Source of the DNA: Erythrobacter litoralis HTCC2594
GTDB taxonomy: Bacteria; Pseudomonadota; Alphaproteobacteria; Sphingomonadales; Sphingomonadaceae
Length of the DNA stretch: 64,000 nt
Direction: 5' to 3'
Assembly (NCBI RefSeq): GCF_000013005.1
Contig: NC_007722.1
Coordinates: 1,803,501-1,867,500 of the forward strand
The translations under genes were made by a program, and so were the position numbers. Of the stretch, positions 1-8,989 are shown in pieces; the stretch's first letter is position 1, and every line of letters begins with the position of its first letter. The notes beneath the pieces were generated by a model. The model saw only the letters and a program-made list of their open reading frames with translations, searched no databases and was not told where the DNA came from.

Positions 1-371
1 TGGAACGGGTGCGCGCGCTGGCGATGGCGCTTCCCGAAGCCGAGGAGCGCCCCAGCCACGGCGCGCCCGGCTGGCGCACCGGCGGCATGAGCGGGAAGTA
101 TTTCGCCTATTTCAGCGACCGGCACCACGGCGAGGATAATATCGCCCTGCTCGCCAAGACCAGCGGCACCGACGAGCTGATGGAACTCGTCGAGCGCGAT
201 CCGGACGCATTCTACAGACCCGCCTACTATGGCGCGAGCGGCTGGGTCGGCGTGATCCTCAACCGCCCGAATTGCGATTGGGATCAGGTCGAGTACTGGC
301 TGAAGCGCAGCTGGCAGGCGGTCGCACCGAAGCGCCTGACCAAGATGATGGATGTGGCTGACGAGTGTTAG
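1..371 (+). CDS. MmcQ/YjbR family protein (5' end outside window)
   Basis: Small single-domain protein of the MmcQ/YjbR fold (formerly DUF419), a CyaY-like/double-wing family whose molecular role is not settled. The N-terminal LALALP-type motif (here RALAMALPEAEE), the central KYFAYF strand and the closing W...VAPKRL segment are family hallmarks. The frame stays open to the left edge (codons for E-R precede the first GTG at 9), and relatives begin with a few extra residues, so the true start probably lies just upstream of the window. Length of about 122 residues is normal for the family. The gene ends in TAG at 369-371. Family assignment is fairly sure; function is unknown. Confidence 0.8.
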   Translation, partial: ERVRALAMALPEAEERPSHGAPGWRTGGMSGKYFAYFSDRHHGEDNIALLAKTSGTDELMELVERDPDAFYRPAYYGASGWVGVILNRPNCDWDQVEYWLKRSWQAVAPKRLTKMMDVADEC

Positions 372-424
372 GTCCGCTTGCGACCCAATTGCGGATATGC
401 AGATGTTCGGGCATCTACCTGCAA

Positions 425-823
425 ATGAGCCAACCGCCCTCCAAGTCTGAGCGCATGGAAGTCCGCAAAGCGATTGGGAACCGATCTATTCCCGGACCGA
501 GTGTGCCGCCAACGCATCGCGGGCCGGATTATCTTTCCGCTCATGCGTGCTTCGATTGCCGAAAGTCTTGGAAACTGTCTGAAGACAGCGCGGCCGTTTG
601 TCCTGAATGCGGGGAACCAGCGCATTTCATGGGCAGAGCGTTTAAGGCACCGAAGAAATCAGACAAGGAACAATGGAACAAAGCCGAGAGGCTTTGGAAT
701 GCTGGCTTTCGATTCTTTCCCAACACTGGTAGGCGAGATGTTGAGCCGTATCCCGAGCGTCTGAGAGATGTCGACGAGTTCGTTAGGCAAAACCCGAACC
801 ATCCATTTCGAGTGCAGAGCTAA
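425..823 (+). CDS. Small zinc-ribbon protein, function unknown
   Basis: I do not recognise a named family. The protein (about 132 aa from ATG 425; ATG 455 is an alternative) contains two CxxC knuckles, CFDC and CPEC, about 18 residues apart, which is a zinc-ribbon signature. A charged, tryptophan-containing C-terminal half follows. Base composition is visibly less GC-rich than the flanking genes and no good Shine-Dalgarno sequence precedes either start, so it may be a recent acquisition. Nothing in the neighbourhood suggests a role. Confidence 0.55.
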   Translation: MSQPPSKSERMEVRKAIGNRSIPGPSVPPTHRGPDYLSAHACFDCRKSWKLSEDSAAVCPECGEPAHFMGRAFKAPKKSDKEQWNKAERLWNAGFRFFPNTGRRDVEPYPERLRDVDEFVRQNPNHPFRVQS

Positions 824-851
824 CGTCCGCTTCCCACCCAATTCGCGACAC

Positions 852-885
852 AAAAAAGGCCGCCCCGATCGGAGCGGCCCTCTTT
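852..885 (-). terminator. Rho-independent terminator after ndk
   Basis: Read on the minus strand, a GGCCGC/GCGGCC hairpin with a short GATC-containing loop is followed by a run of six T. It lies 20-50 bases beyond the ndk stop codon. Confidence 0.8.
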
Positions 886-906
886 GAATTCGCTTGAGCG
901 CGAGGC

Positions 907-1329
907 TCAGCCGACGATCTCGTCCTCGTCGAAGAAGAAGTCGATCTCGATTTTCGCGTTCTCTTCGCTATCCGAGCCGTGGACGGTGTTTTCGCCGATC
1001 GACAGGGCGTATTCCTTGCGGATCGTGCCTTCGGCGGCTTCGGCCGGGTTGGTCGCGCCCATAACGTCGCGATTGCGCTTCACGGCGTCTTCGCCCTCGA
1101 GCACCTGCACGACCACCGGCTCGCTCATCATGAAGTCGACGAGTTCACCGAAGAAAGGACGTTCCTTGTGAACCGCGTAGAAGCCTTCGGCCTGTTCGCG
1201 GGACATGCGGATGCGCTTCGAAGCGACGACGCGCAGGCCGGCCTCTTCCAGCATCTTGGTGACGGCGCCGGTCAGGTTGCGCTTGGTGGCATCGGGTTTG
1301 ATGATCGAAAAGGTGCGGGTGACCGCCAT
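907..1329 (-). CDS. ndk: Nucleoside diphosphate kinase
   Basis: Transfers the gamma phosphate of ATP to nucleoside diphosphates through a phosphohistidine intermediate, balancing cytosolic NTP and dNTP pools. The 140-aa protein has the expected length. The catalytic histidine is His117 in the motif NTVHGSDS, and the N-terminal FSIIKPDA strand binds the nucleotide. ATG 1329 has a purine-rich upstream region. It is the last gene of a minus-strand run from pepA and is followed by a strong terminator, which supports an independent 3' end. Confidence 0.97.
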   Translation of the reverse strand: MAVTRTFSIIKPDATKRNLTGAVTKMLEEAGLRVVASKRIRMSREQAEGFYAVHKERPFFGELVDFMMSEPVVVQVLEGEDAVKRNRDVMGATNPAEAAEGTIRKEYALSIGENTVHGSDSEENAKIEIDFFFDEDEIVG

Positions 1330-1432
1330 GGGAATTTCCTTCAGTCGAATTGTCGGGGGCGAAATTGGTTGCGCGCGCCCTTAGCGCCGCCGCGCACGAC
1401 GGGCAAGCCTTGCCGAAGCGGCGTAGCGCTCC

Positions 1433-1930
1433 CTAGTTTCCCGAACCCTCGCTCACCATCAACTGTACGCTCGTGGCGCTGCCCTGCTCACCCGCATTGA
1501 CGGAGAAGGAAGCACCGCTTGCGCCCTCACCCGCCAGCGCCCGGCTTTCGCCCGTTGTCATGTCCATCTTGATATCGATGCCCGCCGCCTCGGCTTCGGC
1601 CTTGTAGTAGGCGATGATCTCGTCGGGCGTGGCGTTGGTCTCCATCATCACCAGCGAGCCTTTCTCGCCGTCGCTGTCGATATTGGTCGCGCTGAGGACG
1701 GTCGCGCCGGGGTAGACTTTGAAGCCCAGCGGCAGGCGCGCCCGGACATTGGGGCCGGTCTGCATCGTTGCCGTGCCGTCTTCGGTGGTGATGGTCGCGT
1801 TCGTTTCGCCGCTGTTCTCGTCGACGGAATAGTCCATGCGTTCGCCGTCCTCGCCCTCGAGCGTGCCGGAGGTTTCCGAACCGCATGCGGCAAGCGCGAG
1901 CGCGGCGATGACAGGCAGGACGATACGCAT
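1433..1930 (-). CDS. Predicted lipoprotein, function unknown
   Basis: A 165-aa secreted protein. The start at 1930 is preceded by a GGGAG Shine-Dalgarno sequence and followed directly by a signal peptide with the lipobox ALAAC (Cys17). A longer frame upstream lacks these features. The mature part is acidic and threonine-rich, with a segment near residues 65-115 (LPLGFKVYPGA ... DEIIAYYKAEAEAAG) resembling domains in sphingomonad lipoproteins that pair a PGA loop with an alpha-helical EIIAYY stretch. It sits between holC and ndk in the same direction. No enzymatic motif is visible. Confidence 0.75.
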   Translation of the reverse strand: MRIVLPVIAALALAACGSETSGTLEGEDGERMDYSVDENSGETNATITTEDGTATMQTGPNVRARLPLGFKVYPGATVLSATNIDSDGEKGSLVMMETNATPDEIIAYYKAEAEAAGIDIKMDMTTGESRALAGEGASGASFSVNAGEQGSATSVQLMVSEGSGN

Positions 1931-1952
1931 GGAATTCTCCCGAGACTGCTGA

Positions 1953-2387
1953 TCAGGCGACCTTGGTCCATTTGCCGCCTTCTTGTCGGAAGAATGATCG
2001 CTCCAGACCATCGGTTCCGTCAAGGGCGCGCCAGGTTGCGCGTGCAGCCTCCAGCGTCTCGTCGCTGAACAGCAGGAAGGCGCGCTCGAAACCGTGCGGA
2101 TCGCGCCATTCGCCGTCGGCAAAGATTACATGACTCGCACCGTTGGCGGCCTCGCACGTTTCGCCGAGAAGGATCGGCTGGCGCTCGGCATGGTCGGCCG
2201 ACGCCTCGCCATTCGCCAGGAAGTGCTCCGGCTTCGCTTCCCACAGCGCTTTCGCAATCGCCGCCCGCTTCTCGTCGTCCTTCGCGACGACGAGCAGCCG
2301 TTCGCCTTCATCGAGAACCCTCGCAGCGATCATGGCCACGACCTTGTCTGCCGGATCGCGCGAAAGCTGCCAGAAGTCCGCTTTCAT
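1953..2387 (-). CDS. holC: DNA polymerase III subunit chi
   Basis: Chi is the clamp-loader accessory subunit that contacts single-strand binding protein. The 144-aa product shows the family pattern: an N-terminal FWQL strand, central DEGERLLVVAKDDEKRAAIAKALW, then FLANGEA and ERAFLLFSDE. The start ATG 2387 lies 7 bases after the stop of the DUF2256 gene; the longer frame from 2405 would overlap that gene and is not preferred. It follows pepA in the same direction, a common alphaproteobacterial order. Confidence 0.9.
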   Translation of the reverse strand: MKADFWQLSRDPADKVVAMIAARVLDEGERLLVVAKDDEKRAAIAKALWEAKPEHFLANGEASADHAERQPILLGETCEAANGASHVIFADGEWRDPHGFERAFLLFSDETLEAARATWRALDGTDGLERSFFRQEGGKWTKVA

Positions 2388-2394
2388 TTTCGCC

Positions 2395-2547
2395 TCACCC
2401 CGCATTCTTCGCGCTGCGGCGGCAGCGCTCCGAACAATACTTCACGTTGTCCCAATCGCGCTCCCACTTCTTGCGCCAGGTGAACGGCAAACCGCAAAAC
2501 GCGCAGTCCTTGCTCGGCAAGTCGGACTTCCTGCGCATTCTGGGCAT
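2395..2547 (-). CDS. DUF2256 domain protein (50 aa)
   Basis: A short cysteine-rich protein that is easy to miss. It reads [10 protein letters not shown] then [16 protein letters not shown] and ends with YCSERCRR, giving two CxxC-like pairs (CAFC and CSERC) that probably bind zinc. This is the compact DUF2256 family. It lies between pepA (39-bp gap) and holC (7-bp gap), so it is most likely co-transcribed with both. Function is unknown for the family. Confidence 0.85.
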   Translation of the reverse strand: MPRMRRKSDLPSKDCAFCGLPFTWRKKWERDWDNVKYCSERCRRSAKNAG

Positions 2548-2585
2548 TATATTCGGCCTACCGCTTCGCTACTTGAGGCTAGAGG

Positions 2586-4046
2586 TTACCCTTCCAGCAC
2601 GTCGCGGACGTATTGATCGATGATCCGCACGCCATAGCCGGTCGCGCCCTTGTCCCACGTCTGGCCTGCCTTGTCGGCCCACACCATGCCGGCGATGTCG
2701 CAATGCGCCCACGGGCGATCCTTGTCGATGAAGCGCTGCAGGAACTGCGCGGCGGTGATCGACCCCGCCCCGCGCGGGCCGATATTCTTCATGTCCGCGA
2801 TCGGCGAGTTGAGCAGCTTGTCGTATTCCGGCATCAGCGGGAAGCGCCACAGCTTGTCTCCGGTGGACTTGCCGGCAGCCATCAGCTTGTCCGCCAGATC
2901 GTCGTCGTTGGAGAAAATCCCGCCGTGCTCGCTGCCGAGCGCGATGATCATCGCGCCGGTCAGCGTTGCGAAATCGACCACTGCAACCGGATCGAATTCC
3001 TTCTGCGTCCAGTGCAGCGCATCGCACAGGACCAACCGCCCCTCCGCATCGGTATTGAGCACTTCGATCGTCTGGCCCGACATCGACGTGACGATATCGC
3101 CCGGACGCATTGCGCGGCCATCGGGCATGTTCTCGACCAGCCCCACCACACCAACGACATTGGCCCTGGCCTTTCGCTTGGCCAGCGCGACCATCGCGCC
3201 GGCGACTGCACCGGCGCCGCCCATGTCCCATTTCATGTCTTCCATGCCGGGCCCGGGCTTCAGCGAGATCCCGCCGGTATCAAAGGTCACGCCCTTGCCG
3301 ACGAAGGCCATCGGGCGCTGGCCCGGCTCGCCGCCGTTCCATTTCATCGCCAGCAGGCGCGATGGTCGCTCCGACCCGAGCCCCACGCCAAGCAGCGCGC
3401 CCATGCCGAGCTTTTCCATGTCGTCGTCGGTCAGCACCGTGATCTCGATGCCAGTGCCCTGCAGCGCATCGCGGCATTGCGCGACGAAGCTTTCGGGATA
3501 GAGCTTGTTGGCGGGCTCTGCGACCAGGTGACGGGTGAATTCGATGCCTTCGCACAGCGCCTCCTCCACATCCCACGCGGTTTGCGCGGTGCCCGGCGCG
3601 CCAACCACGATCGCGTCGGTCAACGTCTTCTTCTGCTCGTCCTTCATTTTGGTGCGATAGGCATCCTGGCGCCACGTCCGCAGCCGCAGGCCGAGCAAGA
3701 CCGATGCGATCTCCTCGCCGGTCAGGCCGCTGTCTTCGAAGTCGAGCACGATCGTGCTTGCGCCCGACGACAGGTACTTGCCCGCCAGTGCCGCTCCGGC
3801 CTTCTCGCAATTGATGTTGCGGTTCTCGGCATCTTTCGAACCGGCACCGGCCAGCGCCACGCGGACCACGGTGCCGTCGCGTTCGACGAACCCTTCGAAG
3901 ACCTGCCCGGAACCGCCTTTGAAGCGCGCCGCGCTCGCGCCTTCCGTCAGCGCGCGTTCCAATCCGTCGGGCAAGGACCCGCGGTTGCAGACATGCGCCA
4001 CCAGCGTGGCATCGGCAGGACGGCTATCGGCGAAAGTGATTTTCAT
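2586..4046 (-). CDS. pepA: Leucyl aminopeptidase (M17)
   Basis: Cytosolic two-metal aminopeptidase that removes N-terminal residues from peptides. The C-terminal catalytic domain contains KGVTFDTGGISLKPG and the M17 signature NTDAEGRLVL, carrying the metal and bicarbonate ligands. ATG 4046 follows a GGAG Shine-Dalgarno sequence, giving 486 aa, normal for the family; the open frame continues upstream without a better start. Some M17 proteins also act as DNA-binding proteins, but nothing in the sequence tests that here. It is first in a minus-strand run ending at ndk and is divergent from lptD. Confidence 0.96.
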   Translation of the reverse strand: MKITFADSRPADATLVAHVCNRGSLPDGLERALTEGASAARFKGGSGQVFEGFVERDGTVVRVALAGAGSKDAENRNINCEKAGAALAGKYLSSGASTIVLDFEDSGLTGEEIASVLLGLRLRTWRQDAYRTKMKDEQKKTLTDAIVVGAPGTAQTAWDVEEALCEGIEFTRHLVAEPANKLYPESFVAQCRDALQGTGIEITVLTDDDMEKLGMGALLGVGLGSERPSRLLAMKWNGGEPGQRPMAFVGKGVTFDTGGISLKPGPGMEDMKWDMGGAGAVAGAMVALAKRKARANVVGVVGLVENMPDGRAMRPGDIVTSMSGQTIEVLNTDAEGRLVLCDALHWTQKEFDPVAVVDFATLTGAMIIALGSEHGGIFSNDDDLADKLMAAGKSTGDKLWRFPLMPEYDKLLNSPIADMKNIGPRGAGSITAAQFLQRFIDKDRPWAHCDIAGMVWADKAGQTWDKGATGYGVRIIDQYVRDVLEG

Positions 4047-4146
4047 GAGGTCTCCGGAAGAGGCATGTTTTCTTCGTCTAACGCGCCGTATCGCAGGCGT
4101 TTCCACGCTCTGCCGCATGCGGCGTCACAGGGCGATTGCGATTAGG

Positions 4147-6426
4147 ATGCCCAAGTGCAATAGGCAAGCCATGCACCGCCCCGGAGCTCCTGCCTTGCCC
4201 GACCTGCTGCTCCGCGCATCGCGTGCCGGGGCAGGCGCGCTGGCTTTGGCGGGCCTGTCGGTTCCGACGCTGGCGCAAGACGAGACGGTCGACGCGGCCA
4301 GCACAGAGCAGCGGCAGGAACCGCGCGCGATCGATTTCGAGGCCGACGTCGTCGATTACGATTCCGGGCAGGACGTTGTTTCCGCACGCGGCAATGTGGT
4401 CCTGCGCAGCGAGGATCAGTCGGTCCGCGCCGATGTCGTGCGGTGGGATCGCTCGACCGGCGTCATCGAAGCGATCGGAAATGTCCGCTTCGTCGATCAG
4501 GACGGCAACCAGCTTTATTCCAGCAGCGTCGAGCTGACCGACAAGTTCGAAGCAGGGGCAATGGAAGACCTGCTGCTGGCGCTGCGCGAGGGCGGGCGAC
4601 TGGCGGCAGAATCAGGCGCGCGCGGCGAAGACGGCACCATTGTGCTCGATCGCGCCGCCTATACCGCCTGCTCGGTCACCAATCCCGACGGCTGCCCCAA
4701 GGACCCCAGCTGGCGAATCACTGCCGAGCGCGTCGTTTACGATCCGGACGAACGCCGGGTGCGCTTCCGCGGGGCCTATCTCGAATTGTTCGGCGCGCGC
4801 CTGCTGCCGCTGCCGGGTCTGAGCGTGCGCACCGATGGCGGCGCGATCAGCGGATTCCTCGTGCCCGACATCAGGCTGTCGGAATCGAACGGCCTGGAAA
4901 TGACCGGCGAATACTATTTCAGGCTCGGCGACAACAAGGACGCCAAGCTGGGTACGAGCGTCTATACCGAAGCGCCGCCGATGGTGTTCGGCCAGTATCG
5001 CCAGCTTACCGAAAAAGGCGCCTTCCAGATAACGGGCTACGGCACCTACAGCCGCCGTATCTCCGATTTCACCGGCATCGCGACGAGCGAGCAGGACTTC
5101 CGCGGGTATGTCGATGCCAATGGCACGTTTCAGTTCGACGAGAACTGGAGCCTCAACGCTTCGCTGCGGCTGGCCAGCGATCGGACCTTCCTGCGCCGCT
5201 ACGATATCAGCCGCGACGACCGCCTACGCTCGATCGTCGAGCTCGAACGCATCGAAAGCGACAGCTATTTCCAGCTCGCGGGCTACGCCACGCAGACCCT
5301 GCGACTCAACCAGGACCAGGGGCAGGTACCGATGGCCTTCCCCGTACTCGATTACCGCAAGCGGCTGGACGAGCCCGTGCTCGGGGGCAAGGTGGAGATG
5401 CAGCTCAACACGCTGGCGATCGTGCGCGATGTGGGTCAGGATACCCAGCGGGCCTTCGCCAAGGTGCAGTGGGACCTGCGCAAGATCACTCCGATGGGGC
5501 AGGTCGTCCGGTTCACCGCGCTCGCTCGCGGCGATGTCTATCATTCAAGCCAGAATGCGCTGACCCAAACCGCGATCTATCGCGGCAATCCCGGCTGGCA
5601 GGCGCGAGGTATCGGTCTGGCGGCAGTCGATGTCCAATGGCCCTTTGTCGGGCCTGCGTTCGGCGGAACGCAGGTTTTCACGCCGCGCGTGCAGGTGGTC
5701 GCGACGCCGCCGATCCGCAATCTGGCGGTGCCTAACGAGGATGCCCGCGCGATCGATCTCGAGGATTCCAACCTCTTCGCGCTGAACCGCTTCCCGGGTT
5801 ACGATCGGGTCGAGGACGGCGTACGCATCACCTACGGTTTCGACTGGGAGCTGACCCGGCCCGGCCTGAGGGTGAAGACGACGCTCGGCCAGAGCTACCG
5901 GCTCGACAAGGATACCGATATCCTCGTCGACGGGACCGGCCTGTCGGAACGCGTGTCCGACTTCGTCGGCCGCACCGAGGTGCGCTTTCGCGACTTCGTC
6001 TCGCTCACGCACCGCTACCGCCTCGACAAGGACAATCTGGCGATCCGCCGCAACGAATTCGATGCGACCATCGGCAGCCGCAGGACGTATTTCGAAGTCG
6101 GCTACCTGCGCCTCGACCGCGATATTGCGCAAGGCATCGAGGATCTGCAGGATCGCGAAGAGGTGCGCGCCGCTGCCCGCCTTGCCTTTGCCGATTACTG
6201 GTCGATCTTCGGAGCCGGCGTCGTCAACCTGACCGATCGCAACGAGGACCCGACCTTCATCTCCGATGGCTTCGAGCCGATCCGCACCCGGCTCGGCATC
6301 GCTTACGAGGACGATTGCCTGGAACTCGGCTTCACCTGGCGGCGCGATTATGTGGACCAGGGGGACGCCCGGCGCGGCGACACGTTCCAGTTCTATTTCA
6401 GCCTGAAAAGTCTCGGATTCCGATAG
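4147..6426 (+). CDS. lptD: LPS-assembly outer-membrane protein LptD
   Basis: LptD is the beta-barrel that, with LptE, inserts lipopolysaccharide into the outer leaflet. An N-terminal signal peptide (ALALAGLSVPTLAQ) is followed by an OstA/LptA-like periplasmic domain (about residues 55-160: AIDFEADVVDYDSGQDVVSARGNVVLRS) and a long C-terminal barrel of alternating aromatic strands ending in SLKSLGF. Cysteines occur at TACSVTNPDGC and near the C-terminus (DDCLELGF), consistent with the disulfides LptD needs. ATG 4147 is chosen; 4117 and 4171 are possible. Length of about 759 aa is typical. It heads the lptD-surA-pdxA-rsmA operon. Confidence 0.93.
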   Translation: MPKCNRQAMHRPGAPALPDLLLRASRAGAGALALAGLSVPTLAQDETVDAASTEQRQEPRAIDFEADVVDYDSGQDVVSARGNVVLRSEDQSVRADVVRWDRSTGVIEAIGNVRFVDQDGNQLYSSSVELTDKFEAGAMEDLLLALREGGRLAAESGARGEDGTIVLDRAAYTACSVTNPDGCPKDPSWRITAERVVYDPDERRVRFRGAYLELFGARLLPLPGLSVRTDGGAISGFLVPDIRLSESNGLEMTGEYYFRLGDNKDAKLGTSVYTEAPPMVFGQYRQLTEKGAFQITGYGTYSRRISDFTGIATSEQDFRGYVDANGTFQFDENWSLNASLRLASDRTFLRRYDISRDDRLRSIVELERIESDSYFQLAGYATQTLRLNQDQGQVPMAFPVLDYRKRLDEPVLGGKVEMQLNTLAIVRDVGQDTQRAFAKVQWDLRKITPMGQVVRFTALARGDVYHSSQNALTQTAIYRGNPGWQARGIGLAAVDVQWPFVGPAFGGTQVFTPRVQVVATPPIRNLAVPNEDARAIDLEDSNLFALNRFPGYDRVEDGVRITYGFDWELTRPGLRVKTTLGQSYRLDKDTDILVDGTGLSERVSDFVGRTEVRFRDFVSLTHRYRLDKDNLAIRRNEFDATIGSRRTYFEVGYLRLDRDIAQGIEDLQDREEVRAAARLAFADYWSIFGAGVVNLTDRNEDPTFISDGFEPIRTRLGIAYEDDCLELGFTWRRDYVDQGDARRGDTFQFYFSLKSLGFR

Positions 6427-6567
6427 CGACACCGCCGTGGAGCAATGCCGGATTGGCTTGACCAGCCAAACGCGCTAGATCGCGCCACTCATCAAGGGTT
6501 CAGCCACGTTTCGCCATGCGGCACGGCCACGAATTTGCCCTGTCATGTCCATATGTTGGACGGGAAT

Positions 6568-7974
6568 ATGACGGCGGGGCGCAAGACAGGAATGATTGTG
6601 TTCACAACCGCTCTACCGACCGTTTTTGCCCGCACTGCAACGGCACTGGCCGCTTTCAGCCTCGCCGCGTCTCCGATCGCGATTGCCGCCCAGGAGGCAG
6701 CGCAGGATGCCGACCAACCGGCGGCGGCTCCGAACCCGCTGGGCATTCCGGACAATTTCTCGCTGCTGGGCGAATCGAACCCCAATGTCCGCAAGGCAAC
6801 CGCCGTCGTAAACGGCTCGGTCATCACCGGTACCGATATCGATCACCGCACAGCGCTGGTGGTCGCCTCCGCGCAGGGTGAACTCGCCGAGGAAGAGATG
6901 GTTCGCGTGCGGATGCAGGTGCTGCGCAACCTGATCGACGAGACGCTGCAGGTGCAGGAAGCAGCGGCGCAGGAGATCAATATCACTGCTGACGAAGTGA
7001 ACCAGCGCTATGCCCAGCTGGCGGCGCAGAATTTCGGCAACCAGCCCGACGCGATGGATGCCTACCTGCTGTCGATCGGCTCTTCCCCCGCTTCGCTCAA
7101 GCGCCAGATCCAGGGTGAGCTCGCCTGGCAGCGCCTGCTGCGCCGCAACATCGCGCCCTTCATCAATGTCTCCGAAGAGGAAGTGAACGACCTCATCAAG
7201 CGGCTCGAGGAATCGCGCGGTACGGAAGAATACCACATCATGGAAATCTACCTGCCGGCGACCGCCGAGACGCGGCAGGCGGTGATCCAGAACGGGCAGC
7301 AGATCATGGAGCAGCTGCGCGGCGGAGCGAGCTTCCTCGCCTATGCGCGCCAGTTCTCCGAAAGCTCGACCGCGGCAACCGGCGGCGACCTGGGCTTCGT
7401 GCGGCTGGAAACGCTTCCGGCCGAGATGGCCACTGCTGCACAAACGATGCAACCCGGCCAGCTGACCGGTCCGGTCGAAATTCCGGGCGGTTTCGTGATC
7501 ATTTATCTGCGTGACAAGCGTGCCGTCCTGACCGCCGATCCGCGCGATGCGCTCCTGAGCCTCAAGCAGATTTCGATCTCGTTCGAAGAGGGCATCTCGC
7601 AAGAGGAGGCGACGTCGAAAGTCGAAGCTTTCGCCGGCGCCGTCGGCTCGATCCGCGGCTGCGGCGATGCCGAGCGTGCCGCGCAGACCGTCGGTGCCGA
7701 AGTCGTGACCAACGACCAGATCCGGGTCCGCGACTTGCCCGAGCAATTGCAGGGTTCGATGCTGGAATTACAGGTCGGCCAGGCGACCCAGCCGTTCGGA
7801 TCGCTGCAGGAGGGTGTCCGTGTGTTGCTTCTGTGCGGTCGCGACGATCCGCAGGCTGCCGACGGACCGAGCTTCGACGTTCTGATGAGCCGGATGGAAG
7901 AGGAGCGCATCCAGAAGCGCGCCCGCCGTTACCTGCGCGATCTGCGCAACGACGCCTATATCGAGTACAACTGA
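6568..7974 (+). CDS. surA: Periplasmic peptidyl-prolyl isomerase/chaperone SurA
   Basis: SurA escorts unfolded outer-membrane proteins, including LptD, to the BAM complex. The protein (about 468 aa) has a signal peptide ending near AIAAQ and an N-terminal SurA chaperone domain (KATAVVNGSVITGTDIDHR through INVSEEEVNDLI). One clear parvulin/rotamase domain follows (residues about 205-310: EEYHIMEIYLPA ... GGDLGFVRLETLPAEM). A second C-terminal segment resembles a degenerate isomerase domain. Start 6568 is provisional; 6553 and 6592 are also in frame. It lies between its client gene lptD and pdxA, the classical order. Confidence 0.93.
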   Translation: MTAGRKTGMIVFTTALPTVFARTATALAAFSLAASPIAIAAQEAAQDADQPAAAPNPLGIPDNFSLLGESNPNVRKATAVVNGSVITGTDIDHRTALVVASAQGELAEEEMVRVRMQVLRNLIDETLQVQEAAAQEINITADEVNQRYAQLAAQNFGNQPDAMDAYLLSIGSSPASLKRQIQGELAWQRLLRRNIAPFINVSEEEVNDLIKRLEESRGTEEYHIMEIYLPATAETRQAVIQNGQQIMEQLRGGASFLAYARQFSESSTAATGGDLGFVRLETLPAEMATAAQTMQPGQLTGPVEIPGGFVIIYLRDKRAVLTADPRDALLSLKQISISFEEGISQEEATSKVEAFAGAVGSIRGCGDAERAAQTVGAEVVTNDQIRVRDLPEQLQGSMLELQVGQATQPFGSLQEGVRVLLLCGRDDPQAADGPSFDVLMSRMEEERIQKRARRYLRDLRNDAYIEYN

Positions 7975-7978
7975 GCGG

Positions 7979-8989
7979 GTGGGCGAGCCGCAGCGCCCGC
8001 TCGCCGTTTCGCTGGGTGATCCGGCCGGCATCGGACCGGAAATCATCGTCCATGCCTGGCGCATGCGCGATTCCGCAAATTTAGCACCGTTTGCGGTGGC
8101 GGGCGGTGCGAATGTTCTGCGCTCAGCGACGGAAGCGCTGGGCGTTCCATGCCCCATCCAAGAGATTGACGATATCGCTGAGGCGAACTCCGCTTTCCTG
8201 GAGGCGTTGCCGGTGATCAAGGGGCTGGATGGAGCCTACCTCCCCGGCGCGCCTGACCCGATCGGCGCCAAACTGGCTCTGAAATCGCTCGAAATGGCGA
8301 CCAGGCTTGCCACCGCTGGCCACGCTTCGGGGGTCGTGACCGCCCCCATCGCCAAGGGTCTGCTCGAACAGGTCGGTTTCACCCATCCCGGCCAGACCGA
8401 ATTTCTCGCCGCCGCCTGCGGGCTGCCGGAAGATGCATCAGTGATGATGCTCGCCGGGCCGAGCCTGCGGGCCGTGCCGCTCACCGTCCATTGTCCCCTC
8501 GCCGAGGTTCCCGGCCTGCTCAGCATCGGCCTGATCGTCGAACGCGGACGGATTGTCGCTTCGGCCTTGCAGCGCGATTTCGGCATTGAGCGTCCCAGAC
8601 TGGCGGTCACCGGTCTCAATCCGCATGCGGGCGAGGACGGCAAGTTCGGCAACGAGGAGCAGGACGTTATCGCCCCCGCCATCGCCGAACTGCTCGCAGA
8701 CGGCATCACCGCGACCGGCCCGCATCCGGCCGACGCATTGTTCAGCCCGCACAGCCGGGCGGGCTTTGATGCGGCGCTATGCATGTATCATGACCAGGCG
8801 CTGATCCCGGTGAAGGCGCTCGATTTCGACCAGGGGGTCAATGTGACGCTGGGCTTGCCGATCGTCCGCACCAGCCCGGACCATGGAACAGCCTTCGACA
8901 TTGCCGGACGCGGCACCGCGCATCCGGGCGCCATGGTTTTCGCTTTGCTCATGGCAGGCGAATGCGCAGCGCGCCGGGCCGATGCCTGA
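7979..8989 (+). CDS. pdxA: 4-hydroxythreonine-4-phosphate dehydrogenase
   Basis: PdxA oxidises 4-phosphohydroxy-L-threonine with NAD in the DXP-dependent route to pyridoxal 5'-phosphate. Family motifs are the N-terminal SLGDPAGIGPEI, the metal-binding histidines in FTHPGQTEFLA, LNPHAGEDGKFG, and MYHDQALIPVKAL near the C-terminus. Translation starts at GTG 7979, four bases after the surA stop, and the 3' end overlaps rsmA by 8 bases, so the operon is tightly coupled. The 336-aa length fits the family. Confidence 0.97.
   Translation: MGEPQRPLAVSLGDPAGIGPEIIVHAWRMRDSANLAPFAVAGGANVLRSATEALGVPCPIQEIDDIAEANSAFLEALPVIKGLDGAYLPGAPDPIGAKLALKSLEMATRLATAGHASGVVTAPIAKGLLEQVGFTHPGQTEFLAAACGLPEDASVMMLAGPSLRAVPLTVHCPLAEVPGLLSIGLIVERGRIVASALQRDFGIERPRLAVTGLNPHAGEDGKFGNEEQDVIAPAIAELLADGITATGPHPADALFSPHSRAGFDAALCMYHDQALIPVKALDFDQGVNVTLGLPIVRTSPDHGTAFDIAGRGTAHPGAMVFALLMAGECAARRADA

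Noticed and set aside
2613..4145. A 510-codon plus-strand frame opposite pepA
   Set aside because: Antisense shadow. pepA on the minus strand has catalytic motifs and a good start.
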